Origin: CAYQPF01 sp964419225
GTDB taxonomy: Bacteria > Cloacimonadota > Cloacimonadia > Cloacimonadales > CAYQPF01
DNA: 9,938 nucleotides
Direction: 5' to 3'
Assembly: GCA_964419225.1 (NCBI GenBank)
Contig: CAYQPF010000171.1
Span: forward strand, 1-9,938
In this document: positions 1-8,800 of the stretch, piece by piece
Layout: every line of letters begins with the position of its first letter
How positions within the stretch are numbered: the first letter of the stretch is position 1
Notes under the pieces: model-generated
The model's database searches: none
What the model was told of the DNA's origin: nothing
What the model saw: the letters and a program-made list of their open reading frames with translations, nothing else
Made by a program: the position numbers and the translations under genes

Positions 1-774
1 AAGGACAGTATCGAGCATCAGGTATGGATCCCTGATTTTTATATTTCAGATCATGAAGTAACTGTAAATGAATTTAAAGAATTTATTGATTCTACGGGTT
101 ATAAAACAATTCCGGAAATTTATGAACCGCCCTTGGCATTTAGTAATGGGAACTTCAAGAAAAAGGATGGTCTTAATTGGAAAAATCCCGGATATGCTGC
201 ACAGTCAAATTATCCGGTAACATGTATCAGTTGGTTTGATGCCATTGAATACTGTAACTGGCTCAGTAAAAAGGACAATTTAACCCCTGCATATTATGGA
301 AGAAAAGGGAACATAAAACTCGATAAGCTGGCTAACGGATATCGTTTACCTTCTGAAGCAGAATGGGAATATATTGCCAAATTAAGGAAAAAAAGTAAAT
401 CTTATTATGAGTTTTCAGGCGGGAATAATCCAAGCAAAGTTGCAGTTTACAATTTAATCTCTCCGGTTAACCCTATGCCAGTTAAGTCGAAACAGGCCAA
501 TGATTCAGGAATTTTTGATCTCAGTGGAAATGTTTGGGAAATGTGTGGTGACTGGTATGATCAAAATGCCTATCAGATCAAGAATCCGGCAGATCCTGTT
601 GGTCCGGAAAACGGCAAAGAGAAAGTTATCCGGGGTGGCAGCTGGTCATCAGATAAATTAATGCTCAGAGTATTTGTCAGGATGAGTATAAACCCTTATT
701 CGAGCAGAAATGATCTGGGTTTTAGAATAGTCAAGTCAGCATTGAGCAGTGGGAATGCGGAATTTATGCGGTAG
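1..774 (+). CDS. SUMF1/FGE-fold domain protein, 5' end outside window
   Basis: The frame is open from the first base to TAG at 772-774, giving 257 visible residues; the true start lies upstream. The family signs are an N-terminal FYISDHEVTVNEF stretch (visible residues 14-26), RLPSEAEWEY (115-124), GNVWEMCGDWY (176-186), RGGSW (211-215) and LGFRIV at the end (239-244), the usual order in formylglycine-generating-enzyme-like domains. True FGEs carry two catalytic Cys shortly after GGS(Y/W). Here those places read Ser217 and Leu222 and no Cys lies downstream, so sulfatase-activating chemistry is unlikely. Such Cys-less domains occur in many secreted or surface proteins, including GldK/GldJ-like lipoproteins and C-type-lectin-fold binding modules. 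The N-terminus is missing, so a signal peptide or partner domain cannot be judged. The specific role is unknown; the fold is clear. Confidence 0.9.
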   Translation, partial: KDSIEHQVWIPDFYISDHEVTVNEFKEFIDSTGYKTIPEIYEPPLAFSNGNFKKKDGLNWKNPGYAAQSNYPVTCISWFDAIEYCNWLSKKDNLTPAYYGRKGNIKLDKLANGYRLPSEAEWEYIAKLRKKSKSYYEFSGGNNPSKVAVYNLISPVNPMPVKSKQANDSGIFDLSGNVWEMCGDWYDQNAYQIKNPADPVGPENGKEKVIRGGSWSSDKLMLRVFVRMSINPYSSRNDLGFRIVKSALSSGNAEFMR

Positions 775-1040
775 AGAAGGGGTTATTACCTAACAGCTAA
801 AATTCTTTCATTTTAGGGCAGAATAATGAAGGTTACAAGGGATTGTATGGACTTTATGGACACAATGGACCGAAAATGAGAACAAAGCGATAAGAATAAG
901 ACGATAATTTTCTTATACTAGTATATGTAAAAATTTAGTAATTGACAAAAACAATAAGATACCATTTTTTCCCTGTATATTGTGAGATGTTCTGTAAATA
1001 AGAATATATCATAGATTTAGACTATTAAATTGGAGATTTT
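775..1040. other. 266-bp intergenic gap upstream of the polysaccharide operon
   Basis: I see no convincing gene here. The gap contains a 7-bp perfect but AT-only-flanked inverted repeat (CTAAAAT 797-803, ATTTTAG 810-816, 6-nt loop) without a T run, a 9-bp tandem repeat (847-873), and promoter-like hexamers that do not combine at normal spacing: TTGACA at 942-947, TATACT at 914-919 and TATATT at 976-981. The operon promoter probably lies in the second half of this gap, which is very AT-rich, but I cannot place it. Confidence 0.6.
847..873 (+). repeat. Three tandem 9-bp ATGGACNNN units
   Basis: The units are ATGGACTTT (847-855), ATGGACACA (856-864) and ATGGACCGA (865-873). The first six bases are identical in all three and the last three vary. 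The tract is intergenic, just past the SUMF1-domain gene. A 9-bp period could encode a tripeptide repeat (M-D-x), but no start, ribosome site or extended frame supports translation. Confidence 0.75.
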
Positions 1041-2000
1041 ATGAAAATTCTCATAACTGGTGGTGCCGGTTTCATTGGTTCACATTTAGCCGAAAAATTA
1101 CTTAAAGATGGTAATCAGGTAAGTGTTATTGACAATCTTTCTACAGGTTCTCTGGCAAATATTACTCATATTTCCAAACACCCGAATTTTAAGTACACAA
1201 TAGGTACAATTTTAGACAAACAGCTCATGGAAAAATTAATATCTGAAGTGGATCAAATTTATCATCTTGCTGCAGCTGTTGGTGTTAAGTATATAATAGA
1301 TAATCCGTTATTATCGTTACAGACGAACATCCTGGGTACAGACAATGTATTGGAATTAAGTAATAAATACAAGAAGAAAGTGTTAATAACATCAACATCC
1401 GAGATTTATGGTAAGAGTGACAATGTACCATTTAAGGAAGATGATGATCGAGTATTGGGTTCTACCTATATATCCCGCTGGAGCTACAGTTGTGCGAAAG
1501 CGATTGATGAATTTTTTGCTTTAGCTTATTATCGGGAAAAGAAGTTACCTATTGTTATCGTCAGATGTTTTAATACAGTAGGGCCCAGACAGACGGGTCA
1601 ATACGGTATGGTATTACCCAAGTTTGTAAAATCGGCTTTATTGAATCATCCAATCACAATATTTGGAGATGGGAAGCAATCAAGATGTTTTGCTGATGTT
1701 GACGATGTGACAGATGGTTTGATCAAACTGATGGCAGATAAAGCAGCCGAAGGAAAGATATTTAACATTGGCAATGATCAGGAAGTAACTATAGAAGAGT
1801 TGGCAGTAAAGATTAAAGAAAAGACTAATTCATCCTCAAAAATTGAAATTATCAGTTATGAAGATGCATACGAGCAAGGTTTTGAAGATATGAGAAGAAG
1901 AATTCCTGATTTAACAAAGATAAAAGAACTAATTGATTACAATCCAAAACATGATTTGGATAGTATAATAAGCCGAGTAATAGAATATTATGAAGAATAA
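1041..2000 (+). CDS. NAD-dependent sugar-nucleotide epimerase/decarboxylase (extended SDR)
   Basis: At 319 residues it has the usual length for an extended short-chain dehydrogenase acting on nucleotide sugars. The N-terminal Rossmann fold shows GGAGFIGSH (7-15), with D31 positioned to hold NAD ribose. The catalytic pair is Y149-SCA-K153, with TSTSEIYG at 117-124. The FNTVGPR loop (177-183) and FGDGKQSRCF (208-217) bind substrate. S120-E121 and the Arg-rich tail MRRRIPD (284-290) resemble UDP-glucuronate decarboxylases of the ArnA/UXS type, but a UDP-hexose or UDP-hexuronate 4-epimerase is equally possible. The start is set by GGAG at 1032-1035, 5 nt before ATG. It leads a five-gene operon, and its last 11 bp overlap the export gene, implying translational coupling. 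The likely role is supplying a sugar donor for surface polysaccharide. Confidence 0.9.
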   Translation: MKILITGGAGFIGSHLAEKLLKDGNQVSVIDNLSTGSLANITHISKHPNFKYTIGTILDKQLMEKLISEVDQIYHLAAAVGVKYIIDNPLLSLQTNILGTDNVLELSNKYKKKVLITSTSEIYGKSDNVPFKEDDDRVLGSTYISRWSYSCAKAIDEFFALAYYREKKLPIVIVRCFNTVGPRQTGQYGMVLPKFVKSALLNHPITIFGDGKQSRCFADVDDVTDGLIKLMADKAAEGKIFNIGNDQEVTIEELAVKIKEKTNSSSKIEIISYEDAYEQGFEDMRRRIPDLTKIKELIDYNPKHDLDSIISRVIEYYEE

Positions 2001-3057
2001 TATCTTTTTAACCCTAACCATTCTTGTATGTGCTTTCAGTTTGTATTCATTTGCGAGCACAATAAATCCCGATGAATATCTGATCAAAGTAAATGATAAG
2101 ATTTCTATTCAGATAATTGGAGTGGACACATTGAATATTACCCAAAAGGTACAGCTTGATGGTAATATCAGCCTCTTCCCTATCTCACAATCTGTAAATA
2201 TAGCCGGTAAAACTCTGACTAAGACCAGAGAGTTGATTGTTCTGGAATTGAATAAGAAATTGAAGAAGCAGGAAATATCTGTAAATCTCTTGGAAAGTAG
2301 TTCAATAAAGGTTGTTTTAAAAGGTGCCATTATTAATCCTAATGAATACATAATTTCCCAGTATTCAACGTTAAGTGACCTTCTAAAACAGGCAGATGGC
2401 TTAGCCTCGGGAGCATCGAAAAAAATTCTAATACACAGGAGAGATAAAGTTATTGATGTTGATTTGGTAAAAGTAATGACTGATATTAATTATGGTACAC
2501 CTCTGCTGGAAAATGGTGATATTATTGAAGTACCCTATGTGAAGGAATATGTTAAGTTTTTTACCACATCAGATTCTGTAAATGTTTTTGAGTATGCTGA
2601 TTATCAGCCCAATACTCCCTTAAAAGACTACTTTGGACTAATCCAGGCTAAATCCAATGCGATGAAGATCAACGATTTTGTTGTCAAAAATAACAGCAGA
2701 AAGAGAGTTGATCTCAATTATATTCCGGTACCCCAAGACACTATCTATATCACAGAGGAAAACAATTGTATCTATTTAACCGGTAGCGTTGTAGCACCGG
2801 GAAAATATAATTATAATGCCAATTATCCTCTGGAATTTTATATTTCCATGGGCAAAGGCAGAACTTTAACAGCGTCCTCAACTATCTTTATTATATCATC
2901 GGACGGTACAAAAACCAAATATAAAGATGGATATAAGCTAAAACCGGGCGATACTATCCTTATCCCCCAATCAACCAGAATTAAAGTTAATGAGTATTTA
3001 ACTCCCTTGAGTATAATAGTTTCTCTGATTACAACAATAACAATTTTATCAAAATAG
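1990..3057 (+). CDS. SLBB-domain polysaccharide export protein (Wza-like)
   Basis: This 355-residue protein has a signal peptide (basic start, hydrophobic 5-19, likely cleavage after SFA-22). A Poly_export domain follows (about 27-105: DEYLIKVNDKISIQI, then a strand-rich segment). Next come an SLBB repeat (about 107-184, starting VVLKGAIINPNEY and ending NGDIIEVP), a weaker SLBB-like segment (about 188-256) and a final SLBB (about 261-328, LTGSVVAPGKY to PGDTILIPQ). A C-terminal hydrophobic helix spans 338-353. This order matches Wza-type outer-membrane translocons, whose terminal helix forms the pore. Cys14 follows Val rather than Gly/Ala/Ser, so it is not a good lipobox, unlike Wza. No strong ribosome site is seen and the ATG lies inside the upstream gene, so coupled translation is likely. 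No Wzc-type partner is present in the window. Confidence 0.9.
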   Translation: MKNNIFLTLTILVCAFSLYSFASTINPDEYLIKVNDKISIQIIGVDTLNITQKVQLDGNISLFPISQSVNIAGKTLTKTRELIVLELNKKLKKQEISVNLLESSSIKVVLKGAIINPNEYIISQYSTLSDLLKQADGLASGASKKILIHRRDKVIDVDLVKVMTDINYGTPLLENGDIIEVPYVKEYVKFFTTSDSVNVFEYADYQPNTPLKDYFGLIQAKSNAMKINDFVVKNNSRKRVDLNYIPVPQDTIYITEENNCIYLTGSVVAPGKYNYNANYPLEFYISMGKGRTLTASSTIFIISSDGTKTKYKDGYKLKPGDTILIPQSTRIKVNEYLTPLSIIVSLITTITILSK

Positions 3058-3065
3058 AGGTATTT

Positions 3066-4169
3066 ATGAAAGTTCCCCTTTTAGATCTACATTCACAGTA
3101 TGAACCCGTTTTAGCTGAAATCAAAGCTGAAATCGACAAATTGCTTACCACTCATCAGTATATTCTGGGACCGCAGGTCCGTCAGTTTGAAGAAAAAATG
3201 GAAAATTTCCTTCAGATTAAACATGCTATCGGTTGTTCATCTGGCACAGATGCCATAATTTTAGCTTTACTTGCATTGGATATCAAACCAGGAGATGAAG
3301 TTATCACAACACCTTTTACCTTTTTTGCCACTGCAAGTACGATTCACAGAGTGGGTGCAATACCTGTTTTTGTTGATATTGATCCCAAGACTTTTAATAT
3401 TGATCCAAAATTAATTGAAAAAGCCATTACTCCCAAAACCAAAGCTATCATGCCGGTTCATTTGTTTGGACAACCTGCTGAAATGGATAAGATCATAGAA
3501 ATAGCACAAAAACACAATTTATCAATTATTGAAGATAATGCTCAGGGTATAGGTGCCAAGTATTTTAATGAATTTGCCGGTGGAATTGGCGATATTGGAA
3601 CTTTATCCTTCTTCCCCAGTAAAAACCTGGGTGGAATGGGTGACGGTGGAATGTGCCTAACCAATGACGACACACTTGCCCAAAAACTCAGACAACTGAG
3701 AGTACATGGCGAGAACCCCAAATACATCCATAAATGGGTTGGACTGAACAGCAGACTCGACACTATGCAGGCAGTGATCTTAAATGTGAAATTAGATCAT
3801 TTAGCAGACTGGTCTGAAGCCAGAAGAAAGAATGCAGCATATTACAATGGAAAGTTAAAATCTTGCAAAAATGTTGTGACACCTTATATTCATCCAGATG
3901 CTGAAACCATTTATAACCAATATACACTCGTTGTTGAAAAAAGAGACGAATTACTTGCCTATCTGCAAAGTAAAAATATTGGTTGTGCAGTTTATTATCC
4001 GTTGCCTTTACACTTACAGGAATGCTTTGCCTATCTGGGTGGAAAAGTAGGAGACTGTCCTGTTTCTGAGGAAATGGCCAACAAAGTATTATCAATTCCC
4101 ATCTATTCAGAGTTAACTCCGGAAATGCAGGATTATGTAGTAGCTGCAATTCTGGAATTTTATGCATAG
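3066..4169 (+). CDS. DegT/DnrJ/EryC1/StrS family sugar aminotransferase
   Basis: This 367-residue protein is a fold-type I PLP enzyme that transfers an amino group to a keto nucleotide sugar in the cytoplasm. Visible features are SSGTDA (58-63, PLP phosphate contact), TPFTFFATAST (82-92), IIEDNAQ with Asp157 facing the PLP ring nitrogen, and SFFPSKNLGGMGDGG with Lys186 as the Schiff-base lysine. NSRLDTMQA (228-236) and YYPLPLHLQ in the C-terminal third are also present. These details resemble the 3-amino-sugar subgroup (WbpE, QdtB, DesV) more than the 4-aminotransferases, which is an inference from motif style. GAGG at 3057-3060 overlaps the previous stop and sits 5 nt before ATG. Placed after an epimerase and an export protein, it probably makes an amino-sugar precursor for the exported polymer. 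Confidence 0.93.
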   Translation: MKVPLLDLHSQYEPVLAEIKAEIDKLLTTHQYILGPQVRQFEEKMENFLQIKHAIGCSSGTDAIILALLALDIKPGDEVITTPFTFFATASTIHRVGAIPVFVDIDPKTFNIDPKLIEKAITPKTKAIMPVHLFGQPAEMDKIIEIAQKHNLSIIEDNAQGIGAKYFNEFAGGIGDIGTLSFFPSKNLGGMGDGGMCLTNDDTLAQKLRQLRVHGENPKYIHKWVGLNSRLDTMQAVILNVKLDHLADWSEARRKNAAYYNGKLKSCKNVVTPYIHPDAETIYNQYTLVVEKRDELLAYLQSKNIGCAVYYPLPLHLQECFAYLGGKVGDCPVSEEMANKVLSIPIYSELTPEMQDYVVAAILEFYA

Positions 4170-4177
4170 GAGGATTA

Positions 4178-4960
4178 ATGAATATTGTCGTATGTATTAA
4201 GCAAGTACCCAATACATCTGAAATCAGAATAGATCCAGTGACAAACACCCTTATCAGAGAAGGTGTAGAAAGTATAATAAATCCGTTTGATTTGTATGCG
4301 ATTGAAGAAGCTATCAAACTAAAAGAAATCCATGGTGGGAAAATTACTGCTATCAGTATGGGGCCACCTCAGGTAGAAAATGCTTTAAGAGAAGCAATTG
4401 CTATTGGTGTAGATGAGATCGTGCTAATTTCCGATCGGAAATTCGCTGGTGCTGATACCTTGGCGACAAGTCTTACTTTGGCAGCAGCGATCAGAACTCT
4501 GGGTGATTATGATGTTGTTTTGTTTGGTCAGCAAGCAATTGACGGAGATACCGCTCAGGTTGGTCCTGGAGTAGCAGCACATTTGCATCTGAATCAGGCT
4601 TGTTTTGTCCGCAAGATAGAAAATATGGAGAACGGGACAATGACTGTCCAGCGCTTGATGGAAGACGGGTATGACAGACTCACTATATCTTTACCCTGTG
4701 CACTTTCTGTAGTAAAAGAAATTAATATTCCCCGTCTGCCTTCACTCAGAGGAAAAAGAAATGCAAAAACCGCAGAACTAAAAGTTCTTAATGCTGCAGA
4801 TCTAAGTTTAGCTGAAAACACTGTCGGGTTGAATGGATCTCCTACGCAGGTTGTAAAGATCTTCTCACCACAGTATTCGAAGAATAGTGAAAAGTATGAA
4901 GTTGATGCAGATCAATCTGTGGACATTATTTTCAAAAAATTAAAAGAGATAAATACTTAA
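4178..4960 (+). CDS. etfB: Electron transfer flavoprotein beta subunit
   Basis: At 260 residues it has the normal EtfB length. It opens with the family start IVVCIKQVPNTSEIRID (3-19), followed by INPFDLYAIEEA (34-45), FGQQAIDGDTAQVGPG (116-131, nucleotide-binding loop) and the partner recognition segment VVKEINIPRLPSLRGKR (178-194). EtfB pairs with EtfA to pass electrons from flavin dehydrogenases, or to bifurcate them in anaerobes. I cannot tell the canonical from the bifurcating class by eye. The next gene is lgt, so etfA is not adjacent, which is unusual. A strong AGGAGG at 4168-4173, overlapping the previous stop, lies 4 nt before ATG; it is the best ribosome site in the operon and suggests high expression independent of upstream coupling. 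FixA-like naming is an alternative. Confidence 0.93.
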   Translation: MNIVVCIKQVPNTSEIRIDPVTNTLIREGVESIINPFDLYAIEEAIKLKEIHGGKITAISMGPPQVENALREAIAIGVDEIVLISDRKFAGADTLATSLTLAAAIRTLGDYDVVLFGQQAIDGDTAQVGPGVAAHLHLNQACFVRKIENMENGTMTVQRLMEDGYDRLTISLPCALSVVKEINIPRLPSLRGKRNAKTAELKVLNAADLSLAENTVGLNGSPTQVVKIFSPQYSKNSEKYEVDADQSVDIIFKKLKEINT

Positions 4961-5776
4961 ATGATAGAATATCCAACAATTAATCCCGTACTATTGGATC
5001 TGGGAATCCTCCAAATTCGCTGGTACGGGCTTCTTTATATCATCAGCTTTGCCATAGGTTATTTCTTTTTAAAACATAACCTGAAGAAAAAGAATATTGT
5101 TTTACCGCCTGACTCCTACGAGAATTTTCTGTTCTACTTAATGCTTGGTGTGGTAATCGGGGGTAGAATGGGTTATGTTCTGTTCTACAATTTATCAGAT
5201 TATCTGAGTCATCCTCTGCATATTTTTGCTGTATGGGAAGGCGGAATGTCCTTTCATGGCGGAGCATTGGGTGTCATAATTTCAGGTTACATCTACTGCT
5301 ATAGGAATAAACTCGATTTTTATAGCATGGCAGATCCAACTATGCCTTTGGTAGCTGTCGGACTTGGTCTGGGCAGATTGGGTAACTTTATCAATGCCGA
5401 ATTGTATGGCAGAGTAACTAATGTCCCCTGGGCAATGATTTTCCCCAACAGTGACGGACAGCCAAGACATCCCTCCCAATTGTATGAACTCTTCTTGGAA
5501 GGGATATTATTATCTTTACTTCTGCAGTTTATCTTGGTCAGAACTAAAGTGACAGGTTTGATTTTCTGGTTCTTTATTCTTTTCTACGGTATTTTTCGTT
5601 ACTTTATCGAATATCTCCGTGAACCGGATGTTCTGGATGTGTATGCAAAAGGAATGATTCTCAATTATTTCACAATTGGTCAAGTTCTGAGTTTACTTAT
5701 GATCATCAGCGGGATTGCAGGAAGTTTGTATTGTGTTTATAGATACAAGCAGAAATTGACTCAGAAGATAAGTTGA
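4961..5776 (+). CDS. lgt: Phosphatidylglycerol:prolipoprotein diacylglyceryl transferase
   Basis: This inner-membrane enzyme moves diacylglycerol from phosphatidylglycerol onto the lipobox Cys of prolipoproteins, the first lipoprotein maturation step. The 271 residues contain several hydrophobic helices. Residues matching E. coli Lgt essentials are visible: Y22 in IRWYG (Y26), H99 in MSFHGG (H103), R139 and N142 in GRLGNFINAELYGR (R143, N146), and Y209 and R213 in YGIFR (Y235, R239). RHPSQLYE (169-176) and REPD (220-223) are also conserved. The ATG follows the etfB stop directly, with only a weak AAGAGA 11 nt upstream, so it probably relies on translational coupling. It is the last gene of the rightward operon, and its protein looks intact and active. 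Confidence 0.96.
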   Translation: MIEYPTINPVLLDLGILQIRWYGLLYIISFAIGYFFLKHNLKKKNIVLPPDSYENFLFYLMLGVVIGGRMGYVLFYNLSDYLSHPLHIFAVWEGGMSFHGGALGVIISGYIYCYRNKLDFYSMADPTMPLVAVGLGLGRLGNFINAELYGRVTNVPWAMIFPNSDGQPRHPSQLYELFLEGILLSLLLQFILVRTKVTGLIFWFFILFYGIFRYFIEYLREPDVLDVYAKGMILNYFTIGQVLSLLMIISGIAGSLYCVYRYKQKLTQKIS

Positions 5777-5886
5777 TCAAGAAACTTTCTTTGAACACCA
5801 AGGAAGAAGTATATACCAAAGTAGTCATGAGTCAGCAGTCATGAGTCGTGAGAGAGATGTCGGACGAGTCAAGAGGAGGCTACACT
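5777..5886. other. Convergent gap between lgt and the helicase gene
   Basis: This 110-bp spacer lies between two 3' ends, where a bidirectional terminator would be expected. It holds an imperfect hairpin (5784-5791 with 5803-5810, with G-T pairs and a mismatch) and a 6-bp stem TCATGA (5825-5830 and 5839-5844) created by the heptad repeat. Neither is GC-rich nor followed by a T run, so termination is either Rho-dependent or uses a signal I cannot recognise. Confidence 0.5.
5823..5850 (+). repeat. Four tandem 7-bp AGTCRTG-like units
   Basis: The units are AGTCATG (5823-5829), AGTCAGC (5830-5836), AGTCATG (5837-5843) and AGTCGTG (5844-5850); a partial AG-rich unit follows. This also appears as an 11-bp direct repeat AGTCATGAGTC with a 14-bp offset. 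It sits between the converging ends of lgt and the helicase gene. There are no CRISPR-like spacers. Confidence 0.8.
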
Positions 5887-8800
5887 TTAATCTAACAGTT
5901 CGATGATTTCAGTTTTGACAGTATAATTTGCCTGATTCACAAGGTCCAGACTATGTAAAATTTTCTTATAATTCACGAGTTGATCTAAGTCGTAGTTTGT
6001 ACCGGTTTTATAATCTACGATCAAAATTTCTTTTCTGGCATGACTGATCAGTAATTTATCCAAGCGAAAAAAATGGTCATCAGCAGAAATAATATCAAAT
6101 TCGTTGTACACGATATTCCAGTTAGTTTCATCATATAAATGCTGATGTTTAACAGTATAATGCAAAAGCTTTGTTTTTATCTCAGATAAATTTACAGGAC
6201 TAAGTTTATGGGTATAGTGGTTGAGGAGTTTAGAAATGTTTTCAACCTGAATGTCCTGGATATGATAGCATTTGGATAAAACCTCATGGATTATATTACC
6301 CAGGAATATTTTTTGTAAACGGGCTTGGGAAAGGACTTCTGCTTCATCTGCAGGTTTAATGACTTTTTCCTGAGCAATTATATGCAAGTCGGAATCAATA
6401 GTAACTGATTGATTTACTGTTGAAGTTTTAGTAAAATAAGTACCTGCTGTGTAAGTACCCGGATTTATCTGATCAAATAGGGACTTTTCCAAATTAAGGA
6501 AATTAAGAAATGTATTGTTTAGATGAAACGAGTACTTTGAATTGGTTAAAGTAGCTTTGGGTAAGTAAACCAGCAAATTATCTTTGGCTCTGGTTAAAGC
6601 GACATAAAGAGTGTTGATGTCTTCTATATAATTGCGTTGAAGAAAGTTATTAGAGATTGCTCTGTCAGACAGTTCTTTCATTATTGCAGAATGATGGAAA
6701 GTCATAATTGCATAATTAGTTTTATAGTAATGCTCGTCAAAATCATAATAGAAACTGATCTCATCACTATAACTATTTCTGGTGTTTAAATTCAGAAACA
6801 AACAGACTGTAGGAAACTCCAAACCTTTGGACTTGTGAATAGTCAGCAATTTGACAGCATTTTCGGTGTTGATGCCAATTTGGGGATAATTATTTTGCAC
6901 ATTTTCCAGATACTGTAAAAATCCTGTAAAGCTGTTTTGATATTCATTTTCAGTAAACATTTTAGCATCTGTATATTTTTTAATAATATTCAAAAAGGTT
7001 TCAATATTCAAAATATCATTTTGAGAGGGGAATTTGTGGTAATACTCGAATTTATCCAGTATTATTTGGACGAAGTCCAGCAGAGGAGTATGAGTATAGC
7101 TTTCCAGAAGGCTTTCTAAGATCAATTTCAAATCAGGAGAAGTTTTACTGATCAAACCATGAAATGTGATGTCGAGGTCATTCTGGACGAGTAATTCTCG
7201 TAATTCGGTGTTATCGAGTAAAATAAGATCTGACCGCAGGAATTCGAGTAACTCGAAACTGGTTTGATAAGCTATTGCACGAAGCAGGAGAATAATCGGT
7301 TTAATTGAGCGGTGATATACAATCGATTTGGAAGTATCAAGTAAATAGGGGATCTTTCTTTCTTCAAGCAAACCGGCAATAGTAGTCAAATCATTATTTG
7401 TTCTGCCAAGAATGGCGATGTTGGAGAGATTTGATTCTTGTTGGATATAGGGTAATAATTGTTCTACAAAGATTTGAGCATTAGTGATTGGAGGATCTGA
7501 ATCATCAGAATCCGGTGAGAGAATTATTTTAACAAGACCCGGATGGGTATCGGTCAGATTGGTTTCCATACTTAAATAGGGATAATTGTATCCGGCTGAC
7601 TGAAAAGTAGTGCTGACATGCTGCATTAGGTTATTTACGAAATTAACAATATTAGTTCTCGAGCGAAAGGATCGGTTAAGAAACTGAAAATCAGCAAGAT
7701 TCAGAATATTTCTAAGACGGAGCAGCAAGTCCCGTTCTCCCCCACGCCAGCCATATATAGCCTGTTTTTCGTCACCAACAGCGATAATACCGCCATAATC
7801 CTGACTACCATATCCACTGATAATCTCATTAATTATAGGGTAAAGAATTTTATATTGCAGAATACTGGTATCCTGGAATTCATCAATCAGCATATATCTT
7901 ATTTTATTGGATAAAAAGAGATAGAACTGATTCTGAATAATATTATTTTCATCCACTAAGGAATAATCCTTATTATAGAGATATTTGAAGGTGTAGAACA
8001 AAATATCCTGATGGGTAAAGACTTTATTGGTAAATTTGATCTCATCATATTTCTGGTATAGCTTCTTACTGATATTCATCAATTGATTATGTTCGGGAAT
8101 AACCTGAGTTATAAAAAGATAGTCAGCAATTTGAGATTTGAATATGGGGAAAAGCTTTTCCAGCACATCTTTACCGGCACCTTTTACCTGGGGCTTACAC
8201 CATAATTCTTGGGCTAAGAGATTTTTAAGCTTTTTCTGATGTTTCAGCACAAGAATAGCTTTAACAAAATTTTCTTCAAATTCATAAAAATTGCTATCGA
8301 TCAAATCTTTGAAAAAACTTTTATACTCAGTTTTAAATAATTTCTCAGTTAGATTTGCATAACTTTGTAAAGTCTGAGCGATCTGTCTGACAGTTAAAAT
8401 TAATTTCTGCAGAAGGATCTCTGATTCCTGTTCAGTTGAAGCAAGATAATCTGATTCCTGTAGAAGCCATCTGTAATCAATCAGTTGAGTAATAAATTTG
8501 TTATAGAACTCCAGATTCTTGGGAGTATTTTCCTGGAAAAAAGAGGTTAGATCAATATCATTTCCTTTTACGATTTCCTGGAACAGGAAATGATAAATAT
8601 CGGGCAAATACTTTTCATTAACATTATCATCGATTTGATAATCATTAATAAATAGATAAGGGCAAATCAAATGTCGGAAGATATTATTAATAAAAGCATC
8701 TATGGTAAGTATGCGGAATTTATCTTTTTCACTTAAGAGTTTTTCATATACTGTTTTGAGATAGGTCAGATCAGTTTGCTCCAGTTTGTAGGAGAATAAT

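Noticed and set aside
797..816. Inverted repeat CTAAAAT/ATTTTAG as a terminator of the SUMF1-domain gene
   Set aside because: The stem is 7 bp and nearly all A-T, flanking bases do not pair and no T run follows; expected by chance in such AT-rich DNA.
942..981. TTGACA plus TATATT as the operon promoter
   Set aside because: The two hexamers are 28 bp apart, far over the usual 16-18 bp, and no good second element lies at the right distance from either.
3763..4317. Long open frame on the minus strand across the aminotransferase-etfB junction
   Set aside because: It lies opposite two clearly conserved genes, its translation shows no domain pattern, and it has no ribosome site that I can see.
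5825..5844. TCATGA hairpin as an lgt or helicase terminator
   Set aside because: The stem is 6 bp, explained by the heptad repeat, and lacks a GC core and a T run on either strand.
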